A model generated the notes under the pieces. It was not told the DNA's origin and searched no databases. It saw only the letters and a program-made list of their open reading frames with translations. Positions 52,533 to 61,240 of a stretch of 64,000 bases of DNA are shown piece by piece; position 1 is the stretch's first letter, and the number at the start of each line of letters is the position of its first letter. Both the position numbers and the translations under genes were made by a program. Source of the DNA: JAIOSF01 sp047159865 (lineage in GTDB: Bacteria; Campylobacterota; Campylobacteria; Campylobacterales; Arcobacteraceae); NCBI RefSeq assembly GCF_047159865.1, contig NZ_AP038804.1, forward strand, positions 2,108,001 through 2,172,000, given 5' to 3'.

Positions 52533-53260
52533 AAAGTGTAGATTATTTTGGTAAAAACTTTGCTATAAATTATGAGATAGTAAATAACGATAAAAGTGAA
52601 GTGATAGTATTTTTACATGGTTGGGGAAGCAACAAAGAGGTGATGAAAAAAGCTTTTGGAGTAAATCTCAAAGAGTTTAAACATATCTATATCGATATGC
52701 CAGGGTTTGGTAAAAGTGATAATAACTATGTCCTTACAACCATAGACTATGCTCATATCATGAAAATATTTTTAGAAAAAATTGGTATCAATCACAATGA
52801 TGTAACAATAGCAGGACACTCTTTTGGAGGAAAAGTTGCAACTGCTTTAATACCAAAAACACTTATACTTTTAAGTAGTGCTGGAATTTTGGAAGAGAAG
52901 TCAGCAAGTGTAAAAATAAGAATTCAATTTGCAAAACTTTGTAACGCTTTGGGTTTAAGTACTCTAACAAAAATGTTCCGAAGTAAAGATGTAGAAAATA
53001 TGAGTCAAAATATGTATGAAACATTTAAAAATGTAGTTGATGAAGATTTTACTGAGTATTTTAAAGGATTTTACAATCAGGCATATATATTCTGGGGAGA
53101 ATCAGACACAGCAACATCTCTAGAATCAGGAAAAAAAATAGCAGAATTGATAAAAAAGAGTCAGTTTAAATCTTATACAGATGGACATTATTTTTTTCTT
53201 CATTATAGTACTCAGGTTTCAAAAGAGATAGAAAAGTGCATTAGTAGTACAAAAGTATAA
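52523..53260 (+). CDS. Alpha/beta-fold hydrolase
   Basis: 245 residues from ATG 52523 (aaagggtg just upstream). Canonical features: oxyanion region FLHGWGSNKE, DMPGFGKSDNN, nucleophile Ser in AGHSFGGKVA, and the late GHYFFLHYS with a catalytic His. The acid is likely Asp in WGESDTATSL. No signal peptide; the substrate is unknown. It shares 10 bases with the kinase gene, giving a regulator-kinase-hydrolase gene set. Confidence 0.9.
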   Translation: MAIKSVDYFGKNFAINYEIVNNDKSEVIVFLHGWGSNKEVMKKAFGVNLKEFKHIYIDMPGFGKSDNNYVLTTIDYAHIMKIFLEKIGINHNDVTIAGHSFGGKVATALIPKTLILLSSAGILEEKSASVKIRIQFAKLCNALGLSTLTKMFRSKDVENMSQNMYETFKNVVDEDFTEYFKGFYNQAYIFWGESDTATSLESGKKIAELIKKSQFKSYTDGHYFFLHYSTQVSKEIEKCISSTKV

Positions 53261-53266
53261 TTACTA

Positions 53267-53272
53267 TATAAT
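53267..53272 (+). promoter_or_regulatory. -10 box of the GGDEF gene
   Basis: tataat, centred 30 bases before the ATG at 53300 and directly after the hydrolase stop. The upstream -35 region is AT-rich without a clear TTGACA. The ribosome site is the caggat at 53288-53293. Confidence 0.5.
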
Positions 53273-53299
53273 GCGAAATATTTAACAATCAGGATAACA

Positions 53300-55048
53300 A
53301 TGTATTTCAAAAGCAAAAAAGTTAGTTTTTTTAACTTTTTATTATTATATCTCTTTTTAATAACCACCTTCTCATCTATCTCTTATACTGTTTTTATAGA
53401 AAATTTTAAAACACTAGAAAACAATAAAAACACTAAAGAGATAAATTTAGTTTTAAAAAATATGAATAAAACTATGAAAGAGATTACTAAAAAAACAAAT
53501 GAATATAGTTATTGGGATGAAACTTTTAATTTTATCAATACTAGAAATGACAAATATATACAAGAAAATTTTAGACAACATACATCAACGCTAGAAGAAT
53601 TAAATTTAGATTTGATTATTTATGTTAATTTAGAAAATGAGATTGTATTTTCTAAAAAGGATAAAAAAATATCTTCTTCTGATTTTATTCAAAAAGTTTC
53701 TCTAATATCTTTAAATTCGATGGAGTTTAATACTTTAGGACAGATTGATTCTAAAATATTTTATTTGCGAAAATCTAAAATTCTCAAAAGTGATGGTAGT
53801 GGAAAATCAAATGGTTTTATCTATAGTGTAAAAATTATTGATGAGAGTTTCTTGGAACAATATAAAGAAATTTTTAGTAATCTAAAATTCGCTTTATCTG
53901 AAAGTGAACAAAAAACCAATATGGTAGATTTTAGTTTTTTGCATAATGTAAATATCAATACATCAATAAAAGAAAATAATTTTATAAATCAAATTGAGTT
54001 TTATGATATTTTTGATAATTATGTATTCTCTTTAGAAATGACAAATCCAATGTTGATATTTGAAAAAGGGAAACAAACTATTTTTCTTTATAATATAACA
54101 GTTGCTTTTTTACTTCTCATTATTTTAGTTGTGTTGTCACGCAAACAAGAAGATCTTTTTAAAAACAATATGAAACTTGAAACAGAAGTAAATGAACGAA
54201 CTGCAAAGTTAAACAAGTATATTACAATTGTAAACAAATATGTAACAACATCTTCAACCGATTTAGAAGGTAAAATAACTCATGTATCAGAAGCTTTTTG
54301 TCGTATCAGTGGATATAGTAAAAAAGAATTACTAGGTAGAACACACAATATAGTTAAACATGAAGATATGGATCCTTCAATTTATGTAAATTTATGGGAT
54401 ACTATAAGTGCTGATAAAAAATGGATCGGTGAGATTAAAAATAAAAAGAAAAATGGTGAAGCATATTGGGTGTTAGCAAACATAGAACCTATCTATTCTA
54501 GTAATGGAAAAAAAATTGGATATACTTCAATAAGACAAGAGATTACTGATAAAAAAAGAGTAGAAAAATTATCTATTACAGATAAATTAACACAACTTTA
54601 CAATCGAGTAAAAATAGAAGAGATATTTGCAATTGAAATTGCAAAATTTCATAGATATAATACAAGTTTTTCATTGATATTAATAGATATAGATTTTTTC
54701 AAAGAGGTAAATGATACTTATGGACATAATGTTGGAGATCTATTTTTGCGTGAAATGGCTGATCTTTTGAAGTCATCTGTACGAATTGAAGATGTTGTAG
54801 GACGATGGGGAGGAGAAGAATTTGTTATCCTTTCCAATAATTATACTATTGAAGGAGTCCTTTGTTTAGCTGAAAAAATCAGAAAAAATGTAGAAGCTTA
54901 CGAATTTTCAACTATAGGACACAAAACAATTAGTATTGGTGTTTCTATTCTTAATAAAGAAGATACACAAGAAACTATGATTGCTCGTGCAGACAAATCA
55001 CTTTACCATGCAAAAAAAACAGGTCGAAATAAAGTTTGTCTACATTAA
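53300..55048 (+). CDS. Diguanylate cyclase with CHASE4-like sensor and PAS domain
   Basis: 582 residues. Membrane segment at about 10-32, periplasmic CHASE4-like domain (SYWDETFNFINTRNDKYI near 70), second membrane segment near 265-285, PAS domain at about 310-420 (FCRISGYSKKELLGRTHNIV), and a GGDEF domain with WGGEEFVIL. The product inhibition motif RxxD is five residues before the GGEEF (RIEDVVGRW). It should make c-di-GMP from two GTP. It opposes the EAL and HD-GYP phosphodiesterases encoded at 35494 and 32861. Confidence 0.93.
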   Translation: MYFKSKKVSFFNFLLLYLFLITTFSSISYTVFIENFKTLENNKNTKEINLVLKNMNKTMKEITKKTNEYSYWDETFNFINTRNDKYIQENFRQHTSTLEELNLDLIIYVNLENEIVFSKKDKKISSSDFIQKVSLISLNSMEFNTLGQIDSKIFYLRKSKILKSDGSGKSNGFIYSVKIIDESFLEQYKEIFSNLKFALSESEQKTNMVDFSFLHNVNINTSIKENNFINQIEFYDIFDNYVFSLEMTNPMLIFEKGKQTIFLYNITVAFLLLIILVVLSRKQEDLFKNNMKLETEVNERTAKLNKYITIVNKYVTTSSTDLEGKITHVSEAFCRISGYSKKELLGRTHNIVKHEDMDPSIYVNLWDTISADKKWIGEIKNKKKNGEAYWVLANIEPIYSSNGKKIGYTSIRQEITDKKRVEKLSITDKLTQLYNRVKIEEIFAIEIAKFHRYNTSFSLILIDIDFFKEVNDTYGHNVGDLFLREMADLLKSSVRIEDVVGRWGGEEFVILSNNYTIEGVLCLAEKIRKNVEAYEFSTIGHKTISIGVSILNKEDTQETMIARADKSLYHAKKTGRNKVCLH

Positions 55049-55166
55049 ATTGAATCTACTTTATACATATTGTAACATTTAATATACAAAAAATAATATT
55101 TATTATTTTATAATAATAATTTTATAATTATCTGATATAATTTTTTGAATTTAAAAAAGGATATTA

Positions 55167-56378
55167 ATGTATAATTATAAATTTAGATCAAGTTTGTTAT
55201 CTGTTGCGGCTATTGCTGTTCTTTGTGGTTGTGGAGGTAATAAGTTAGATGTATTAGCTTATCCTGATAGAATAAAAACAAAAGTTTCTATACCTGATGT
55301 ATGCATGCCACAATATAAATCTGCAATGCCCACAGTAGCTGTTATTGAATTTACAAATAACTCTACATTTGGTAAAGCTCAACTTAATGATACAAATTCT
55401 AAATTTTCAAGTATAAAAAAATCAGCAGCTGTTGCAGGTGTAGTTGCAGCCCCAACTGCTGTGGGAATAGGAATGGTTTCTGCTACAAAAATTGATTCTG
55501 ACTCTAAAACATCTAATGTCCAAAGAGATGTTGATGCAAAATTATCATCTTCTATTACAGGACCTTTAGAGTCTATTGTTGTAAATTCTGGTGGTGCAAA
55601 ACTATTTACAAGATCAGATATGGATAAAATTGATGCTGAATTAAAATTCCAAGATAGTGGTCTTGTTGATCCAGATTCTGCTGTTAAGTTTGGAAAAACT
55701 TCAGGGGTTAGGTATATTATAACAGGTTCGATTGATAATGTTGAACAAACATACAGAGATAATTCAAAAGCTGCAAATAGTGTCAATAGAATGACCTCAA
55801 GGTCAGACAATAGTGCCACAAAACTAGTAGGAGCGTTATTGTCTTTAGGTGCTTCTATTACTGATGGTATGCTTATTGAAACAAAAATAACTGTTAAGCT
55901 TTTAGATGTAGAAACTGGTAAAATTGTATTTAGTAAACAACTTCAAGACGATGTAAACATAGGTAAAATTAGACAACCAAATTATGATCAAGTAGTTGGT
56001 GGTGTAAAATCTGCAATATTAAGTTCATTACCTGCTTTAGAAGAAGAGTTGTCATCATATTTTGCAGTAAAAGGTTATATTACTAAACTTAAAGCAAAAG
56101 AGCAAAATATTATTGCACAGGTGAATGTTGGCAAAGAATATAAAGTTGTAGAAGATCAATTATTTAATGTCTATGAATTTGAAGAAAGTGAAGACCCAAT
56201 GACAGGAATTATCACTTGTGATGTGATTGAAACAACAACAAAATTACGAGCATCACAGCAAATAACTCCAAAAACAACATGGACAACTATAGAAGAGGGA
56301 CGATCAAGTTTTTTAAAATTAGGTCAATTAGTTCAAAAAACACATGAAAAGGCTGGTCTTGGAATTCCTAAATTTTAA
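55167..56378 (+). CDS. CsgG-family outer membrane lipoprotein
   Basis: 403 residues. A lipoprotein signal ends at about Cys22 (AVLCGCGGNK). The CsgG-type core follows, with AVIEFTNNSTFGKA, a glycine-rich AAVAGVVAAPTAVGIGM segment that may be a hairpin, FTRSDMDKIDAELKFQ, and TKITVKLLDVETGKIVFSKQ. CsgG relatives form outer-membrane pores or assist surface assembly, but no curli genes are near. It is followed by an overlapping lipoprotein gene (35 bases). Confidence 0.85.
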   Translation: MYNYKFRSSLLSVAAIAVLCGCGGNKLDVLAYPDRIKTKVSIPDVCMPQYKSAMPTVAVIEFTNNSTFGKAQLNDTNSKFSSIKKSAAVAGVVAAPTAVGIGMVSATKIDSDSKTSNVQRDVDAKLSSSITGPLESIVVNSGGAKLFTRSDMDKIDAELKFQDSGLVDPDSAVKFGKTSGVRYIITGSIDNVEQTYRDNSKAANSVNRMTSRSDNSATKLVGALLSLGASITDGMLIETKITVKLLDVETGKIVFSKQLQDDVNIGKIRQPNYDQVVGGVKSAILSSLPALEEELSSYFAVKGYITKLKAKEQNIIAQVNVGKEYKVVEDQLFNVYEFEESEDPMTGIITCDVIETTTKLRASQQITPKTTWTTIEEGRSSFLKLGQLVQKTHEKAGLGIPKF

Positions 56379-57357
56379 AAATATCATTAGTAATACTTTG
56401 GTTTTAATTGTTTGTACAGGGTGTGTAAACACTCCAGTACTTAATAATAAAACAACCACAATACCTTCTTGGTATCTTAATACACCTGTAAATAACACAC
56501 TGTTTATTTACGGAGAAGGTGAATCTCAACGAAGTTTAGAAGATGCTAAAAATAATGCTTTAAATAGTATGGCATCGAAGCTAGTGGTAAATGTTAAGTC
56601 TAGTATCTCTAGTACGACAGAAACATCATCTCAAAACAGATATTCTAAAAATATAAAAAGAGATATCAGAGTAAATGTAAACAATATAAAGTTTACAAAT
56701 GCGAGTATAGAAAAAAGTGATAAAATAGCTAATAGTTTCTTTGTATTGATGAAAGTAAATAGAAAAGAACTCTTTACAAATAAGAAAAAAGAGTTTGATA
56801 TAGTTGATTTTAGACTTCATAAAAAATACAACTCTTTACAAAATTTTTCTAAATTAGAGCAAATTCACATATTGCAAGATATTGTTCCTAGTATACAAAA
56901 AGCACAAGCACAAGCAGTTGTGTTAAATGCTATAAATAATCAGTTTGATCAAGCACCTTATATGGAAAAATATGATTCTTATATTGATAAAATTTCAGAA
57001 TTAAAAGATAGCACAACTATTTTAATTAAAACAAATTCTAAGAAGAAGTATTTTGCAGATTCTTTAATAGATACATTAAATCAAAATAACTATAAAGCTT
57101 CATATAGTGCAAATAATAGTGATGTTGTTATATCGTTAAATAACAAAGTAAAGTACAGTATTGCAAGAGGTTGGAATATTGCAAAAGTAACAACGACAAT
57201 ATCTGTAATTGCAAACAAGAAAATTATTTCAAATCAAATTATAAAATCAATAGGGAGATCTTCAACTTCAAAAGAAAGTGCCTTAGAAAATGCTTCAGAA
57301 AGTTTTTTAAGTGATATTGAGAAAAAAACTTTAGATGCAGTAATTTTTAATAAATAG
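56344..57357 (+). CDS. LPP20-like lipoprotein partner of the CsgG-like protein
   Basis: 337 residues from ATG 56344; a TTG at 56359 with aaagg upstream is an alternative start. The N-terminus has a signal peptide ending in IVCTGCVN. Then comes a stretch typical of LPP20-like lipoproteins: PSWYLNTPVNNTLFIYGEGESQRSLEDAKNNALNSMASKL, in which the SLEDAKNNAL repeat recurs later as SKESALENASES. Such small lipoproteins (FlgP, LPP20) sit in the outer membrane. Together with the CsgG-like protein it may form a surface complex (inference). Confidence 0.75.
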   Translation: MKRLVLEFLNFKNIISNTLVLIVCTGCVNTPVLNNKTTTIPSWYLNTPVNNTLFIYGEGESQRSLEDAKNNALNSMASKLVVNVKSSISSTTETSSQNRYSKNIKRDIRVNVNNIKFTNASIEKSDKIANSFFVLMKVNRKELFTNKKKEFDIVDFRLHKKYNSLQNFSKLEQIHILQDIVPSIQKAQAQAVVLNAINNQFDQAPYMEKYDSYIDKISELKDSTTILIKTNSKKKYFADSLIDTLNQNNYKASYSANNSDVVISLNNKVKYSIARGWNIAKVTTTISVIANKKIISNQIIKSIGRSSTSKESALENASESFLSDIEKKTLDAVIFNK

Positions 57358-57383
57358 TTCTTAAGGAATGATAACCTTAAGAA
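57358..57383 (+). terminator. Hairpin after the LPP20-like gene
   Basis: Perfect 9-bp arms ttcttaagg / ccttaagaa with an 8-base loop. No T-run follows, so it may be a 3' stabiliser rather than a true terminator. It directly precedes the murF promoter. Confidence 0.55.
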
Positions 57384-57387
57384 TATA

Positions 57388-57396
57388 TGTTATAAT
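57388..57396 (+). promoter_or_regulatory. Extended -10 box of murF
   Basis: TGTTATAAT matches the TGnTATAAT consensus, 24 bases before the ATG at 57421. The leader contains a small taccc/gggta hairpin around an A-run. Confidence 0.6.
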
Positions 57397-57420
57397 ACCC
57401 CAAAAAAATAGGGTAATATA

Positions 57421-58854
57421 ATGGAATATTTTGATATTTTTACACATATTTTAGTTGTAATGAGTTTAGGTTGGTATATGATAACCAATCTTCAATGGTA
57501 TAACTATAAACTTGAAAGAGTTATTTTAAAACATCACAAACAACAATGGCATATTGTCTATTTTGCAACTCCATTAGTACTTTTCTACATCCTTCCATCT
57601 TTATATTTTGATGTATATTTTTATCTACTCTATCTTACTAGTTTTGTGATTTGGAATAGAAATTTAGATAAACCAGTTGTTCTTACTAGTCGTGTAAAAA
57701 GGTTTTTAGCAATTTTACTATTTACTACATTTGCTATTGATGCTTTAGTTATGTTTTCAGAAACACCTGTTTATGGACTATTTTTACCACTTATTATTAC
57801 ATATGCTATTACAACATTATTAGAAAAAATGTTTTTTTTGAGTTTTAAAGCAAAAGCAAAAGAGAGATTAAAAACGATAAGAGATTTACAAATAATTGCT
57901 ATTACTGCATCGTATGGGAAAACATCGATAAAAAATTATTTGTATCAAGTTTTAAGCAAAAAATTCAATGTTTATATGACTCCACGAAGTGTAAATACTA
58001 TAGGGGGAATTGTTAAGGATGTGAATATAGATTTACCTTTAGATACACAAGTTTATATTGCTGAAGCAGGAGCTAGAGAGACAGGTGATATTGAAGAGAT
58101 AGTAAACTTTATAGAGCCACAATATGCTATTATTGGTAGTGTAGGGGAGCAACATATAGAATATTTTAAAACATTAGATAATATTATTCATACTAAAATG
58201 GAAATTTTAAAGTCACCTAAACTTGTACATGGTTTTGTTCATGATAGTGTACCGATGCTTCAGTATGATACTATTACAAAATACCCTAGCAATCTAAATA
58301 TTACAAGAAGCGATCTAAATGGTATCTGGTTTGATTTAAGTATAGATGGACAAACAGAACATTTTCATGCACCAATTTTAGGAAGTTTTAATGCTATAAA
58401 CCTTACTTCTGTAATTTTGATGGCAAAAACTTTAGGTATGAGCCTCGATGAAATTAAAATTGCTTTGCATAATATGAAACCTGTAAATCATAGATTACAC
58501 TTAAGCAAATCAAATGGAAAACTTATTTTAGATGATAGTTTCAATGGAAACCTAGAAGGTATGTTAGAAGCTGTTCAGATAGCTTCAACCTATGAAGGAC
58601 GAAAAGTTATAATTACTCCAGGTCTTGTTGAGTCGACGATGGAAGCAAATGTTGAATTTGCAAATGCTATTGATGAAGTATTTGATATTATTATTATTAC
58701 AGGTGATCTAAATGCAAAATTATTTAATAAGGTTATTGTAAAACATAAACCAATTTTTTTAGAAAATAAATCGAAAATGCAAGATATACTTTTAAAAGAA
58801 ACTCAAATGGGTGATTTGATTTTATTTGCAAATGATGCACCAAATTTTATTTAA
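57421..58854 (+). CDS. murF: MurF-like UDP-MurNAc-tripeptide:D-Ala-D-Ala ligase with N-terminal membrane segments
   Basis: 477 residues. The first 140 residues carry several membrane segments (about 8-25, 44-75, 88-140), typical for Campylobacterota MurF. The Mur ligase core follows: ASYGKTSIKNYLYQ (P-loop, in place of the usual TGSNGKTT), AEAGARETGDIEEI, GSVGEQHIEYF, and the C-terminal NHRLHLSKSNGKLILDDSFNG. It adds D-Ala-D-Ala to the peptidoglycan precursor using ATP. The 3' end overlaps a convergent small gene by 8 bases. Confidence 0.87.
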   Translation: MEYFDIFTHILVVMSLGWYMITNLQWYNYKLERVILKHHKQQWHIVYFATPLVLFYILPSLYFDVYFYLLYLTSFVIWNRNLDKPVVLTSRVKRFLAILLFTTFAIDALVMFSETPVYGLFLPLIITYAITTLLEKMFFLSFKAKAKERLKTIRDLQIIAITASYGKTSIKNYLYQVLSKKFNVYMTPRSVNTIGGIVKDVNIDLPLDTQVYIAEAGARETGDIEEIVNFIEPQYAIIGSVGEQHIEYFKTLDNIIHTKMEILKSPKLVHGFVHDSVPMLQYDTITKYPSNLNITRSDLNGIWFDLSIDGQTEHFHAPILGSFNAINLTSVILMAKTLGMSLDEIKIALHNMKPVNHRLHLSKSNGKLILDDSFNGNLEGMLEAVQIASTYEGRKVIITPGLVESTMEANVEFANAIDEVFDIIIITGDLNAKLFNKVIVKHKPIFLENKSKMQDILLKETQMGDLILFANDAPNFI

Positions 58855-59029
58855 GAGGATGTAATTTCTTCTTTACGCTTTTGGGAATTTCTCCCATTCG
58901 TAATTCTACTTTTTTTAAAAAATTATTTTTTTTATCATATTTATTTGCTATTAGTATCATTTTTTTACTATCAAAAGAGAGTGTTTTGAAGATAAAACCA
59001 TTCTCCTCAAAATGAATTTCTGTAATCAT
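58847..59029 (-). CDS. Small protein of unknown function
   Basis: 60 residues, mostly charged (MITEIHFEENGFIFKTLSFDSKK). A clear aaaagga precedes the ATG, which makes it more than a chance frame. No membrane segment, signal peptide or family recognised. Its last bases overlap murF. Confidence 0.55.
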   Translation of the reverse strand: MITEIHFEENGFIFKTLSFDSKKMILIANKYDKKNNFLKKVELRMGEIPKSVKKKLHPLK

Positions 59030-59103
59030 TGTAGTCCTTTTTGTATTTATACTGCAAGTTTAGCATTTTTTAAATAACTACTTGCTATAATCCAAATCTA
59101 AAA

Positions 59104-59188
59104 GCCAGTGTGATGGAATGGTAGACTTAGGGGATTCAAAATCCCCCGCCTTATGGGCGTGCCGGTTCGAGTCCGGCCACTGGTACCA
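59104..59188 (+). tRNA. tRNA-Leu (CAA anticodon)
   Basis: 85 bases including an encoded CCA. Acceptor stem gccagtg/cactggt; anticodon stem gggga/tcccc around ttcaaaa, so anticodon CAA (reads UUG). A variable arm (cgccttatgggcg) marks the class II tRNA, and ggttcgagtcc is the T arm. It sits between the small minus-strand gene and the photolyase gene. Confidence 0.97.
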
Positions 59189-59270
59189 TTTAAAATTTTC
59201 CTAGTCGTATAATTTATCAACTAACATAAAATCAGGACTAAAATTTTTTTATTCAAGTATAATATAATTT

Positions 59271-60653
59271 ATGATATTTATACTTTATCCACATCAACTT
59301 TTTCAAAATATTGAGAAATTGCAAAACAAAACAGTGCTTTTAATAGAAGAGCCTTTATTTTTTACTCAATATAGTTTTCATATACAAAAGCTAGTACTTC
59401 ACCGTAGTAGTATGAAGTATTATGAAGAATATCTTAAATCTTTTGATATAAATGTTATATACTTTGAAGATGAAAGTTACCTTCACATTTATAAAGATTT
59501 CCAAATACATATTTATGATGTAGCAGATGATTGGCTTTTTAAAAAGATAAGCAATAATTTTAATAACCTTACACTTATAGAAAGTCCCAATTTTTTGAAT
59601 GCAAATGATACAAATAAATTTTTCCATAAATACTATATAAATAGAAGAAAAGAGTTATCATTGTTTATAGACAAAAATGGAAAACCATTTGGTGGTAAAT
59701 GGAGTTTTGATATAGAAAATAGAAACAAACTACCAAAGAACCATTGTGTGCCAGCTGCACTTTGTTATGAGAATAGATTTATTGATGAAGCAAAAGAGTA
59801 TTGTAAAAAGTTTAAAAGTATTGGAACATGTAAAGAGTTTTATTATCCTATTACTTTTGATGAAGCTTTAGCAAATCTAAACTATTTTTTACAAAATAAG
59901 TTTTTACATTATGGAGAGTTTCAAGACTCCATAGTAAAAGAAAAAAGCTTTTTGTATCATTCAAATATTTCAAGTAGTTTAAATATTGGTTTGTTAAGTT
60001 TAGATGATGTTTTACAAAGTATATCAAAATATGATGTTCCATATAACTCAAAGGAGGGGTTTATTCGTCAAATTATTGGTTGGAGAGAATTTATGTATAC
60101 AATATATAAAAGCAGTCATATATCACTGCGTACTTCAAATTATTTTCAATTTATAAAAAAAATGCCAACAAAAATAATATCAGGTAAAAGTGGTCTGCTT
60201 CCTGTGGATGACAGCATAAATAAACTTTTAAAAACTGGCTATAACCATCATATAGAAAGACTAATGATTTTGGGTAATATATTTGTACTACTAGAGATCA
60301 TTCCAGATGATGTATATAGTTTTTTTATGGCAAATTATATTGATGCATATGACTGGGTAATGGTTGGAAATGTATATGGTATGAGTGGCTTTTCTGATGG
60401 TGGAAGTATAACAACAAAACCTTATATAAGTAGTAGCAATTATATAATAAAAATGTCAAATGATTATAAAAAATCGGAACTTTGGAGTATGATATGGGAT
60501 GCTTTGTATTGGCGATTTTTAGATAAATATCAAGGTTTATTGAAAAATAATCACAGAATGAAAATGCAAATTGCTCTTTTAAATAAAATGGATATCAATA
60601 AACTGAAAACACATAAATCGATAGCTGAAAAATTTATTGAATCTTTAGAGTAA
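59271..60653 (+). CDS. Cryptochrome/photolyase-family protein lacking the Fe-S cluster cysteines
   Basis: 460 residues of the bacterial DPRP/FeS-BCP family (6-4 photolyases such as PhrB): ILYPHQLFQNI at the N-terminus, GFIRQIIGWREFMYTIY, GYNHHIERLMILGNI, MVGNVYGMSGFSDGGSI. It should bind FAD and repair UV damage or act as a light sensor. The cluster cysteines are missing: where relatives show YCGGC in the KPYAASGNYI-RMSDY region, this one has KPYISSSNYIIKMSNDYKKSEL, and no Cys follows residue 200. The ATG has a weak ribosome site. Confidence 0.88.
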   Translation: MIFILYPHQLFQNIEKLQNKTVLLIEEPLFFTQYSFHIQKLVLHRSSMKYYEEYLKSFDINVIYFEDESYLHIYKDFQIHIYDVADDWLFKKISNNFNNLTLIESPNFLNANDTNKFFHKYYINRRKELSLFIDKNGKPFGGKWSFDIENRNKLPKNHCVPAALCYENRFIDEAKEYCKKFKSIGTCKEFYYPITFDEALANLNYFLQNKFLHYGEFQDSIVKEKSFLYHSNISSSLNIGLLSLDDVLQSISKYDVPYNSKEGFIRQIIGWREFMYTIYKSSHISLRTSNYFQFIKKMPTKIISGKSGLLPVDDSINKLLKTGYNHHIERLMILGNIFVLLEIIPDDVYSFFMANYIDAYDWVMVGNVYGMSGFSDGGSITTKPYISSSNYIIKMSNDYKKSELWSMIWDALYWRFLDKYQGLLKNNHRMKMQIALLNKMDINKLKTHKSIAEKFIESLE

Positions 60654-60671
60654 ATTTGAGACTTTTACTCT
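60647..60671. terminator. Bidirectional terminator after the photolyase gene
   Basis: agagtaaa / tttactct (8 bp) with a 9-base loop, shared between the photolyase gene and the convergent gene that ends at 60665. Confidence 0.6.
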
Positions 60672-61240
60672 CGATGTTCCAAAGTATGAGCAACATTTTT
60701 TTCTACAATATTCTCTTTTGTATACTGCTTTAATAATTGTTCAATTTGTTCTTTGATCATATAATTTTGATTTTGATCAAAAAATTTGTAAAAACCAAAT
60801 CTTTCAATAATAAAATAATCAATCTCATCTAAAATATTCTTACCATCGTCTTTAAACATAAGCTTTTTGTTTTGAAGGTCTTCTATAAGTTGGTTTTTTT
60901 CTGCTATTGTATTGGTTTTGTTTTCAATAGCATAAAGAAGTATTTCTCGTTTTTTATAAAGTTCTTCCGTTTTTGAAAAGTTTGGAAGCATTGCAGTTTT
61001 GAGCTCCTCTTCTATAAACTTATCTGCATAGTATACAAACTTAGCATAAGTCACAAATCCTTTTTTCTTTACTATTGCATCTTTATCTACTGTTATAGCT
61101 TCAAGGAGATATTTGAGTTTATTGTCATCAATCTTTTCAATTCTGTCAATAGTAAATTCTTTATGAAAATCTTCGTTAAAATCAAACATTTGATTTGTAA
61201 TAATTCTGTAAAATTCTTGTTGCTTTTTAGTCATTTTCAA
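60665..61240 (-). CDS. Coiled-coil protein, unknown function
   Basis: 191 residues, highly charged. A heptad-like coiled coil at about 85-125 (FSKTEELYKKREILLYAIENK and on), and a C-terminal segment (IDYFIIERFGFYKFFDQNQNYM) without known motif. No signal peptide. The start overlaps the DnaT-like gene by 14 bases, so it is translationally coupled to it. The two may act together (inference). Confidence 0.75.
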   Translation of the reverse strand: MKMTKKQQEFYRIITNQMFDFNEDFHKEFTIDRIEKIDDNKLKYLLEAITVDKDAIVKKKGFVTYAKFVYYADKFIEEELKTAMLPNFSKTEELYKKREILLYAIENKTNTIAEKNQLIEDLQNKKLMFKDDGKNILDEIDYFIIERFGFYKFFDQNQNYMIKEQIEQLLKQYTKENIVEKNVAHTLEHRE

